Assembly (NCBI GenBank): GCA_000310025.1
Contig: FN649750.1
Location: 2,525,307 to 2,536,540 of the forward strand
DNA: 11,234 nucleotides
DNA from: Ectocarpus siliculosus
Taxonomy: Eukaryota; Sar; Phaeophyceae; Ectocarpales; Ectocarpaceae
Reading direction: 5' to 3'
This document shows positions 1 through 8,300 of the stretch, piece by piece; within the stretch, counting starts at the first letter, position 1, and the number at the start of each line of letters is the position of its first letter. Under the pieces are notes generated by a model. The model saw only the letters and a list, made by a program, of their open reading frames with translations, was not told the DNA's origin and ran no database searches. The position numbers and the translations under genes are program-made.

Positions 1-75
1 CCCCCCTCCCCCTTGGGCTCGTAAATATCCGTTCCATAACCCCCCCCCTGCCGCCTCCATCCGCGTGAAACCTAC

Positions 76-252
76 CCTGCGGCTGTGGTAGGTGAGGTAG
101 AATCCCAACCCAAGTCCGAGTGCGCTGAGTGCCAAGAAGGGCCTGCGTCCGTACTTGTCGCTCATGGAGGCGTGGAACTTGACCGTCATGAGGGTGAAGG
201 AGGCGTCCGTGGAGGAAAGGAGGCCGTACAGCGTTGCCGATGCGGCGGTCAC
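76..252 (-). CDS. MFS transporter exon: helix 2, motif A loop and helix 3
   Basis: 59 codons beginning VTAASATLYGLLSSTDASF and containing HASMSDKYGRRPFLALSALG, then LGLGFYLTYHSRR. SDKYGRRP between two hydrophobic helices is the MFS motif A (GxxxD-R/K-xGRR), which lies in the cytoplasmic loop between helices 2 and 3; the usual leading Gly is Ala here. The acceptor is AACAACAACAG|GTGACC and the donor CGCAGG|GTAGGT, both phase 0. The remaining nine or so helices must lie left of the window. Confidence 0.85.
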
Positions 253-3200
253 CTGTTGTTGTTGTTGTCGTCGTTGTCACAAAGAGAGTGATCGAAACAA
301 GGAGAAAAAACACAATGACTCTGTATTTTTGTGGTGGTTGGGGTCGGGCATGAAACGGCCCGTGTACAGCATCATGGTCGCGTCGCCGAGAAAGAGCATG
401 GTTCGATTAAACGAAAGAACTACAAATGACGACCTAAAGTGTTTGGAGTACAACACATGCATAGATATTGTTGATAAGAGTATGGTGGTGTTGGTTGATG
501 TACTGCTACATAGAATAGACAGCATGGAACGGCCGAGCAACGTCATTATATCCATGTCCTGCGATCAAACGTATCATTCTCGTAAAAAGGAGGCATCACT
601 ATAGGAAAGTAGCGCACGCCATGTTGGCTTCAGTCACCCAGAAATGAAGAAAACACGAAGAGAGGTGGGCAAAGCCAGACCAAACGGCAGTAGGAATAGA
701 CCATCCTAAAGACTTACCATTTGCAAAAGCACTTCGAATGTACGTACCATTTGCAAAAGCACTTCGAAACGCAACGCACCAGAACAAGCCACAACCTTGT
801 CTCACATACTAGAGACCCACCAGCAGACTAGACACACACAGAGCGCTACGCGCTACAGCTCTGTCCGACACGCACCGCGTTGGAGCCCGTGATGAGCTCG
901 TTAACGACCTTCGGAAGCACCGGGATGGTAAAGGCCATAGCCAGGAAGTACAGGAAAGCAGAGAACATCGGCCAGCTGATGTATTGCCGTCACCGTCGTT
1001 GTCGTTGGGCGTGGATATCGGTTCCGTTGCGGAAACGTGTGGAGAGATGGGGCAGCATGATGACATCAGTCTAGCATTGAGCGATGGTCGAAGGTGTGTC
1101 AGGAAGGGTATCATTTACCGCAGAACTCGACGACGCATCGGCGTTCTCGCTCGCACTCGCGCTCACATACGGGGGAGCCCGATGCCAACAATGGCAAGCG
1201 TGTTCGCGTTTCTTATCCCGCAACAAAGACTGCCGTCTTCTCATGGGTACACCGACTACAGTAGTGAGGTCGATCCTACTACTTACAAGACAAGAGCACA
1301 CGAGCAATGTCACGGGCAAAATTCATAAACACGATAGCCCTTCGCAGAGAAAAATCGGTCTACGGTTCGCGCGCGTGTTGAGCACACTTCCGCCACAGGT
1401 CGTGGTCATCACTGCTGTAGTGACGCGTGAAGCTGCGTATGATAGCAGCGATGGCAACATCCTACCATACGCGCCAGGTTCAGGGCTGTCTTGCCCCCAA
1501 CCAAGCCTTGGAACTATATTTCTTCTCCCCCGTTGGCTACACCCGGTAGACCTCTCGGCCACCACGTGCTGTTACGTTTCGTGCTACTACTAAGAGTTCC
1601 ACCGCTTCCGTCGCAGCCCTACACAGCGCAGCCTACGGTCAATATCAGGTGGCACCTCATCACACTACTGCCGCACGATTGTGTGCCAGACAGCGTATCC
1701 TATGGACACGAGCTACAGCACCCCATCATCTCAAGGCCGGATCTAGCCGATTCTTGAACAGGGCTCCCGTTGGCACAGCTGGCCCCCTCGTATAGAGGTT
1801 TGGCATACGGCAGTCAACCGCTTCTGGTTGTATACCGGAATATACCAACCTGCGTCGCCCCCTTGGACACACAACCCAGTTTGGACGTGTCAGTGTCAGA
1901 TCTGCACCACCACGGAAGGATTCCGTCTGCCGTGTGGGTTCAACCGGTAAGGATGATAAGGTTTACTGAGCAGAGACCGGAACGGCTTACAACGACAAGG
2001 CAACGGCAACAACAACAACAACAACAAAAACAGCAACAGCAACAGCAACAGCAATAACAACAACAGCAGCACCACCACCACCAACAACTACAACAGCACA
2101 ACTTACAGCAGCAACAACAACTTCTGTGTGCCTTTCGACACAGCTGGGTATGCAAAACCGCGAGCAGCTCACCTTGGGCTGACGCCGGTGCTCTTCCTGG
2201 TGGCGTTCTGCACGACGCTCATGGTCGCCTGCGAGACCGCGACCCTCTTCTCCTTCGCCGCCCTGTCCGCCGCCGCCTTCTTCTCCTTCAGCACCCTCTC
2301 CGCCGCGGCCTTCTTATCCTTGAGGGCCCTTGCCGCCGCCGTCTTCCTGTCCTTAAGCGCCTTCGCCGCCTTATTCTTCTTGGCCGCCGCGTTCACCCCC
2401 GCCCCCGCCGCCGCCGCCGGCGCTTCCTTCGGCGCCGCCGCCGCCGCCGCCGCCACTCCCTTCTTCACCATGCTCGCCACCCCCGGCTCGGCGTCCTTCT
2501 GGCTAGCCGCGGCGGGCGCGGCGCCGCCGGACGCAGCGGCGGGGTCGCTCCCGCGCCCCACCCGAAACTTGGCGAAGACGGCGGCGACGGCAGCGGTGAC
2601 CGAGGCGACGGCCACCTTGCCGGCGCCATCGGAGGAGGTCGGGGTCACCTGTCCCGCCACGACTTCGCCGGTGTCAGACAGGCGGACCAGGCTCCCGCCA
2701 TCGCCCTCCCCCGCGGGGATCCAGGAGTATGGGCCGAGCTCCGGGGAGACGTCCCCGCCCCCGCGCAGTGATGACAGCAGCGGCTTTCTGCTTCCGTGGT
2801 TGTGGTTGGCCCAGGCGGTGCTCCGTGCTGTGTGGGAGGGGATACAGGCGTGTTTGGGATGAAGGCGCGGGGCGTGGCAGGGAGGGAGGGAGGGAGGGAG
2901 GGAGGGAGGGAGGGAGGGAGGGAGGGAGGGAGGGAGGGAGGGAGAGGCCGGGTTGAGGACTTGGGTGTCGCGGCATTTCCTGCGGCAGTACAGCTGCCGT
3001 TCTGTTCTATGATGCATAGCGGGACGAAACTGAAACCACTCGTTCGATCCGTGTCAAATACTTGTGGAAAATAGTAACAGTCGTATGATCGCGACGGACG
3101 CGCCGCGGAACCGCTGTGGACAGAAGGGTCTCAAACGTGGGTCGGCAAGTCTCGATGATTGGGTATCTGTACCACGTGCGTCCCATGTAGCAAAGCATCA

Positions 3201-4791
3201 CGGCACTAACTGGTTCGCCGACGAACAAAGGCAGGGGCGAGAGCGGGTGAACGTAGATACATAGGCGCTATTTTTCCTCTCTGTCTCCTGCAAGCTGGTC
3301 GGCGGCGGCGCAACCGGAGTTCTATATTGTACAGTTCGGGCAACATGTGTTTGGTGTACGTACCCAAGGGACCAGATAGGGATGTCAAATAGCGCCCGGT
3401 AACTCGGGAGGGAGCGTCGACTTGCATAGACAGGTGCGCACGTTTAAAAGAGTTCCTGCAGTGTTGAGTCTTCCTGGTGTTCTCCTTGGAGGTAGACATG
3501 TCGATGGACATGCGGCGGGTTTCGAGCCCGTTGCCTCAAACACTGGCGGCCGAACGTTGACGATACCATAGGCTACCTTGTCCTGGGAGCTTGTTTTTTT
3601 CTAGAGCACGGTTTCTTTGTGTTTTAGGAAAGCGAGGTTGCTGTGCCCGCTCAAATCGCTTGCACGCACTTGTACAAAAATGTGCGTAGGTGCCCTACAT
3701 AGACTAATAATGTAGCGTGCAAATAGACCTAACAGCAGGTAGCTTGCCTCTTCCGGCCAAATGAGAACAGCAACCCATTTTGCTGTGCACGTGGTACTTG
3801 GTAACATTGTGTTGTATGTTCGTGTTTGGATTTGTGTTGAAAAACAGTGGGTTGTTTCTCCATCGGGAAGGGCAACGTGCTGCGCTGGCCACTAGCAGCC
3901 CACATGCACCGCATCCCGCGAAGATACGTGGTAGCGTGTAACAGCCGAGTGTAGGAACCGCGGAGGACACGTGTGCCGTCTTGCTCCCAAAAAACAACCC
4001 GCGCCCAAGAGAAAAGGACGTGCGCCACGCCAGTGCACCTATCTCCCAGCCGTTTCCTCTTGATGGAGCACGCAGCGTTCGGTATTACACGACGCACGCA
4101 CGTCTGTCCTCTTCTCTCTCCTCTTCCGAAAGAACTGCTGCTGTACATACATAGTCTGGTGGAGCCGCAGCAGCTGCGAATTTCGGCGGCAACTGCTCAT
4201 GTCACTCAGGGGTGCGTGAACAACGTGCAACGTATGTACAGAACTACAGTCATGACGGCCGCGGCGGCGGCGGCGGCGGCGGTACGCATACATACACGCA
4301 CGAACTACCAGGAGAGCAGCTTCCCATGCGCACTGCCGAAGGAGAGACCGCCCGGTGTCCCAAGCTGTTTCATGTCGCGTATGCAGCAGGCTCGGTGATG
4401 GAGCATCGCTCTCGAATGCGGGTGCTACTTGATGTTACACATACGTACGATGACCCGGGGAGAGCGGGCGGACCCTGTCTCGTGTTCGGCGCGTGTGCAA
4501 GGATCGTTGCTGCCTGCTGTGTGTGGGGTCCGTATCATGCGAGATGCATGAAGCAGCGCGGACGAGGAGGTGCCGAGGTCAAAGGAACGACGCGCGTAGC
4601 GTCGGTTGCCACTCACCGCTGGTGCCTAGCCTGCCGAGCTCGCCGCCGTTGCCGAGGGCCCGGCCGTTAGCGCCGCTGCGGCTCCTTCTTGTTGTCGTTG
4701 CTTTCGATGTGGCGCGTCCGGTAGTCACCAGCAACGTGCAGCACAAGGCTGCGAGCGCGCGCACCCAGATCGTGGCGCCTCCACCGGCCAT
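76..4791 (-). CDS. MFS transporter gene with signal-peptide and LEA-like N-terminal extension (four-exon model, 3' part missing)
   Basis: Proposed join in transcript order: 4791-4617, 2827-2173, 975-876, 252-76, with introns of about 1789, 1197 and 623 nt. Phases match at each junction (1, 2, 0) and every border is GT...AG. The last two exons are clearly a major facilitator superfamily N-terminus: a first helix, a second helix, motif A and a third helix. The first two exons encode a signal-peptide-like segment and a roughly 217-residue Ala/Lys-rich region. Joining them to the MFS part is inference; they could instead be one or two separate genes, or a start at 968 (ATG before FSAFLYF) could give a short transporter. 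The gene continues past the left edge. Substrate is unknown; motif A with a LSxLG-type third helix is seen in drug/proton antiporter-like MFS families, among others. Confidence 0.5.
253..875 (-). other. MFS intron 3
   Basis: 623 nt between GTGCGT donor and AACAACAACAG acceptor. No coding signal seen. The acceptor-side end (253-270) is a CAA/CGA repeat (GTTGTTGTTG on the plus strand). It contains a 24-bp direct repeat at 715-738 and 745-768. Confidence 0.6.
715..768. repeat. Two perfect 24-bp direct repeats, period 30
   Basis: TACCATTTGCAAAAGCACTT followed by CGAA occurs at 715-738 and again at 745-768 with a 6-bp spacer. Both copies are identical, pointing to a recent local duplication inside the intron. 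Confidence 0.9.
876..975 (-). CDS. MFS transporter exon: first transmembrane helix
   Basis: Encodes WPMFSAFLYFLAMAFTIPVL followed by PKVVNELITGSNA: a hydrophobic helix ending in the PxLP turn common at the end of MFS helix 1, then a short loop. The acceptor is TACATCAG|CTGG with one leftover base (phase 2); the donor is AACGCG|GTGCGT (phase 0). An ATG at 968 inside the exon could be an alternative start, because an in-frame stop lies at 992-990 if no upstream splicing occurs. Confidence 0.82.
976..2172 (-). other. Proposed MFS intron 2
   Basis: 1197 nt if the exons at 2827-2173 and 975-876 belong together. Open frames in this stretch show no recognisable family on either strand. Its donor-proximal end holds the CAA/CAG tract described separately. 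If the genes are separate, an untranscribed spacer or 5' leader may lie here. Confidence 0.4.
2001..2128. repeat. CAA/CAG/CAC trinucleotide tract
   Basis: Long run of CAA, CAG and CAC units with a few interruptions. In frames it would give poly-Gln, poly-Thr or poly-Asn on the plus strand and poly-Leu, Val or Cys on the minus strand. No conserved protein surrounds it, so I read it as non-coding microsatellite sequence, about 45 nt inside the intron from the donor at 2172. Confidence 0.85.
2173..2827 (-). CDS. Ala/Lys-rich exon with four LEA-like 11-residue repeats
   Basis: About 217 codons between acceptor CCCACACAG|CACGGA and donor CCCAAG|GTGAGC. The first half (DVSPELGPYSWIPAGEGDGG, then SLVRLSDTGEVVAG) looks like an ordinary soluble domain I do not recognise. 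The middle is Ala/Pro-rich, and the end holds four 11-residue units: AKALKDRKTAA, ARALKDKKAAA, ERVLKEKKAAA, DRAAKEKRVAV (2366 to 2235). The in-frame TGA at 2171-2169 is part of the donor GTGAGC, so it is more likely intronic than a real stop. The phase (2) fits the exon at 975. The upstream open frame encodes a (PSLP)n run from the CCCT repeat, which I read as intron polypyrimidine sequence. Confidence 0.62.
2880..2944. repeat. (GGGA)16 microsatellite
   Basis: About 65 bp of perfect GGGA tetranucleotides on the plus strand (CCCT on the minus strand). On the minus strand it forms a long pyrimidine tract 50-115 nt upstream of the CACACAG acceptor at 2828. It can form G-quadruplexes on the plus strand. 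In frame it would give (PSLP)n, which I treat as artefact. Confidence 0.95.
4258..4282. repeat. GCG trinucleotide repeat
   Basis: About eight tandem CGG/GCG units. Would give poly-Ala on the plus strand or poly-Arg on the minus strand; no conserved coding context. Confidence 0.85.
4617..4791 (-). CDS. Putative first exon: signal peptide and basic N-terminus
   Basis: ATG at 4791-4789 sits in an excellent context (ACCATGG). The product begins MAGGGATIWVRALAALCCTL, with one basic residue followed by a hydrophobic core (about residues 12-24) and a small-residue cleavage region (GRA-TS, about 27), then a Ser/Thr/Arg/Gly-rich stretch ending LGRLGTS. The exon ends at a strong donor, CCAGCG|GTGAGT, in phase 1; reading on gives a short tail and a stop. 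The phase fits the acceptor at 2828. No Phe follows the predicted cleavage site, so it lacks the ASAFAP-type plastid-targeting signature of heterokonts. It may be the start of the minus-strand transporter or of an independent secreted protein. Confidence 0.6.
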
Positions 4792-4894
4792 GGTACCCTC
4801 AGCTTCGCCGCGCGCTCTCAGCACCGCCCCCGACCGAACGCGGTCTGGACGACAAAAGGATAGGGGGGCGAAACAGGAAAGGGGACGACAATAC

Positions 4895-4980
4895 CCGTGA
4901 AACCTTCAAGAGCGAGGGCAACTCAACCCGGTTCCGCTTACGGGACGCTTCCATCGCTTCACATCAAAAATGTTTCACGG
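4895..4980. repeat. 9-bp inverted repeat in divergent region
   Basis: CCGTGAAAC at 4895-4903 and its exact reverse complement GTTTCACGG at 4972-4980, separated by 68 nt. It could be paired binding sites or chance. Confidence 0.4.
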
Positions 4981-5063
4981 TTCTGTTCCATATCATCCAA
5001 AATCCATCCCGTTTTTGTGTTACGGTATGATTCCATACTGGTCAGGCCCTGATTTGCGGAGCG

Positions 5064-5086
5064 TTGGCCAATAATAAAAAAAATAT
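5064..5086 (+). promoter_or_regulatory. CCAAT box in palindrome plus A/T-rich tract
   Basis: TTGGCCAA followed by TAATAAAAAAAATAT in otherwise GC-rich DNA, about 120 bp upstream of the desaturase start. It reads as a possible CCAAT/TATA-like core promoter for the plus-strand gene; function is inferred only from position and composition. Confidence 0.35.
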
Positions 5087-5205
5087 GCGACGCCCTCTCG
5101 TGGCGTACCAGCGTTCCCAGCGTGTACCCGCCCCTTTTCCCCTGCCGAGCACTAACTCCTCTCTGCACGAGCCGCACAGACCGAAGCACACCGCAGAGAG
5201 TCAAG

Positions 5206-5322
5206 ATGGGACGCGGTGCCGGAAAAGGTGGGAGGGACGCTACGCCATGGATGGCGGGAGACAAGCAGCGGTTACAGGGCTTCAGCAGCAGCCCCGACCG
5301 GCCTGTATCCTTCTCCCTCGAG
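5206..5322 (+). CDS. Desaturase exon 1 (initiator exon)
   Basis: Encodes 39 residues starting MGRGAGKGGRDATP and ending PVSFSLE. The start was chosen because the context is good (AAGATGG), because MGKG/MGRG openings are usual in this family, and because the frame ends exactly where a cytochrome b5 domain begins (SFSLE joined to EVQKH). The donor is CTCGAG|GTCAGT, phase 0. The segment between the start and the b5 domain is polar and Ser-rich with no signal peptide visible, so membrane placement would rely on later helices. An open frame continues upstream to about 5122 without a better ATG and without resemblance to the family. Confidence 0.85.
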
Positions 5323-8300
5323 GTCAGTTTGGGTGACGAGCCACCTCAGAGCCCCGACATGAAAATAGCGTCGCTGATGCTGCTGGTGGTGGTGCGGTCC
5401 TTGATCGCAGAAAGCTTCTTACGTTGCAGGGGGGAGGAAGCTCGTGCTCATTGCTTGGAGATGGCGTGGTGGCATGTACATGCCCGGCTGGGCTAAGCTC
5501 TCTTTTCCCCGATACAAAACCATAGCGTGAATTTCCCGACATCCTGCTGTCATGGCGGGGCCGGTGGGTGTGCGCGTCGACGACATGACAACAACACCCC
5601 GATCTGATGATTCCGTCAAACGAATCTCCGCACGACGCGCGTGCATATGCAGGAGGTGCAAAAGCACAGGACCCCCTCGGACGCGTGGATGATCTACAGG
5701 AACAAGGTGTACGACGTCAGCGGGTGGCACGAGGTGCGTGGTTTTTGGCTTGACCGATGGCGTTTTGTACACAATCCGGAGGAAATGTTCCTTTCAAGGT
5801 ATATAGCGCAACCGCCACACGCAGAACAGCTGCTTGGTTGTGCCCGTTGCCCCCCATTTTTTGAATCCTACCTCCTAATTTAGGTAGGAAGCCCTGGCCG
5901 CCATCAACCCCCCCCCCCACCCCCCCCCCGCCCCGCCACACGATGCCGAGCTTTGCAACAGAATGCCAGCCGCTGCGACAAGGTGTTAGGGGGTTTTCGA
6001 GGCTCACGTTAGGCAGAGAGATGAACACAAGCACAGCAACAAATATATTTGTTTGTGTTTGTCCTGCATGACTCTTCGGCTCGCTGACGTCGCCAGACGA
6101 TCTCCGTAGATCCGGTGAATGCAGCTCACAACCTGTACTAAACGTGATTGCTCCCCGCTTTCGCTCATGTCTTGCGTTTATCAGTCACGCCTTGACGGGT
6201 TATCTGCTCCCGTTTGTTTAGTCGATGCTGTTGGGGTTGAATGAAAATGCCGTTTCCGACTTCGTATCCAGTAGCTGTAGCACGCGCCCATCAGGCCTAT
6301 CTATCGTATGTATCGTAAGAGAACCATAACCAGCGCAGTTTGCCAGGTTAATCTTGGCGACAGCTGCGTATCCGTCAACGGATGTTGTGCCACTAAAGCC
6401 GAGTGCCCGATAGTTGTGGCTGGATGGCCATCACTGCCAAAGTCTCAAAATACCATCTATCATGTTGCGCTATTGTTTTTAAATATGCTAGAACAACAAA
6501 GTCTCACTCACTGCTTTGTACTTGTAGCAAGACAATGAAGTCCAGTGCGACCAGAACGCCTGATGACATTTGCCATTATTCGAGCGAAGCGAGATTTCTA
6601 GTCTTGCCTGAGGTCTCGCCGCAACATAGGGCTCCAACCAGAAAAAAAAGTCTATACGGTATGTTCGCTTTATCTAGGTGTTAGACTACATGACTTTGGA
6701 TTTTAGACAAGGGGTCGTCAGCATACCGTCCCTTTTTTTCGGAGCACACAGCGGATTGCACTCTGTACAACAGAGACACACGCACTGCGGGCGACACCAC
6801 ACAGCAGACAACACAAGCACAGCAGAACAGCGTACGCGTAACGGGCGACACACACGCGCAGCGGGCGACAGCATTTGGGCTCGATGCCGCTGGACTCTCC
6901 GTGGTGTGAGGCTGTTGCTGTCGCCCATTTTTGTTGACCGACGCGTTCAACTTCCAGCAACATGAGCACAGCACAACATCAGGTCTCGAAACCTAGGACG
7001 CCGATCGCCATCGCACCACTTCGGGCGTGTGCTCCAGTGTGGTTTCTCTGGACGTGACAGTTGTGTTCGGCATGGATGCTGTATGTGGCGAGAGCATCGT
7101 GGCGATGGTTTGGCGCTTTCGCATAGCGATGCCGACTGCTGTGTGTGCCCGGCCGGGCCAAAAAAAAGAAAATTGATCGGATTCCACGAAATCGGGATGT
7201 GGACGGGGGTGGGGGGGGATAGGTAACCGGCAGGTGAAAATCTCGCATTCGTTACCACACAACAGCTCTCTCACCAGCGCACAGCAGGCAGGTGTAGTGT
7301 CAAGTGTGTAGTGTTTGCACGCTGTTCCGCCCGTGGACGCACACGTCTGACGACAGTTACATCTATCAGCTGTCGCTCGTTGTAGCGACAGCTATCCTAT
7401 CTTTTTGTGGAAGCAGGGACAAAGGGTGCCAACAATAACGCCTGCAGAGCCATATTCCACAAAAACCATACCATATTTTCCAGCGTGGAAGGAGGGACAA
7501 AGGGTGCCAGCAACAACGCCTGCAGAGAGCCATACTCCATACACCCATCATTTGAATCCACAGCCAGCCGCAGAGGGTACATGTCACAAGCACGCTGACA
7601 CACGATGCCCGAGGCACAGCAGCCCCCCAGGCACGCTCTGATAACTTTCTATTAGATACCCCGAGGTACAACAGCCTCTCAGAAAGCACCCGTTGGTGTC
7701 AGTATTCCACGCAGGTTTTTGCAAGTAAGCAAACATACTGGATAGAGTAGGGAATGGCTAAGTTAAGGGTGCGGTCTGCGTGGGCAGAATGCCGCGCGCA
7801 CTGCTACAATGGTGACAGCATGGAGGCAAAGCATCTACATCTAGGCAGGACTATCAACAGACTAACTAAGACACCTTTCTTTTTTTTTTTGTCTTGAGAT
7901 GACTAATACTTGTAGTGGGCACGCGGGATTCCTGTGGATAAGACGCCTATTTGTTGCGGGGTGTGACAACGGTAGGAGGATACCGCCAGCAAATAGACCC
8001 CCCTTGTCCATAGGCATCCGGGGTTCCTGGTAGTCGTCTAGTGCTGATTGGACAGTTTCTGTGTTGTAGCCTTGCACAGCGGCCACCCAACAACCCTACT
8101 GCACAACGGCAGTAGGTTATGAACGCACGAACGAATGCGATTTTCTTAAGACCAAATTTTCTAACAATAAAACACACGTGAATGACGAACGAAAACACGA
8201 CGAAGCACCCGGGAGGGAAGGTTTTATCGTCACGGCCTTATCTGGAACGGGTAGAGCCTGTTGTGCGCTTGCATTGCATTGTTTTCTGAAGACAATATTT

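Larger units (their letters stand above)
2828..4616 (-). other. Proposed first intron of the minus-strand gene
   Basis: 1789 nt. It contains the GGGA repeat near its acceptor, a GCG repeat, and a plus-strand stretch resembling an F-box (see findings). Other open frames on either strand show no family resemblance and no run of conserved residues. If the exon at 4791-4617 is a separate gene, its remaining exons would have to be here, but I could not identify any. Confidence 0.35.
4792..5205. promoter_or_regulatory. Divergent upstream region between the two genes
   Basis: 414 bp between the two proposed start codons, so promoters and 5' leaders of both genes must lie here if there are no further 5' exons. 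A CCAAT element inside the palindrome TTGGCCAA (5064-5071) is followed by an A/T-rich run to about 5086, some 120-140 bp before the desaturase ATG. An inverted repeat CCGTGAAAC...GTTTCACGG (4895-4903 and 4972-4980) lies in the middle. No transcription start can be fixed from sequence alone. Confidence 0.45.

Noticed and set aside
1896-2172. Poly-Gln, poly-Leu, poly-Cys and poly-Val open frames
   Set aside because: All frames of one CAA/CAG microsatellite stay open; no conserved flanking protein.
2128-2862. Long plus-strand open frame (244 residues), Ala/Leu/Phe-rich and seemingly membrane-like
   Set aside because: It is the antisense of the Ala/Lys-rich minus-strand exon; GCC and CTT codons opposite GGC and AAG create false hydrophobic runs. 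The minus strand has the sensible 11-residue repeats and splice sites.
2674-3017. Poly-Pro/Ser/Leu protein segments from the minus strand, and an ATG at 3017 as start of the Ala/Lys-rich protein
   Set aside because: The (PSLP)n run is simply the CCCT microsatellite read in frame. A good acceptor follows at 2828, so this is more likely intron.
3505-3545. Possible tRNA T-arm (GGTTTCGAGCCC)
   Set aside because: No matching acceptor stem or A-box-like D arm could be found at the right distance upstream.
7368-7393. Hairpin as a rho-independent terminator
   Set aside because: Eukaryotic intron context, no T-run after the stem and no gene end nearby.
8206-8288. A true alternative exon 3 at the HPGG copy
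   Set aside because: A frameshift right after HPGGK destroys the cytochrome b5 sequence and leads to a stop; treated as a decayed duplicate.
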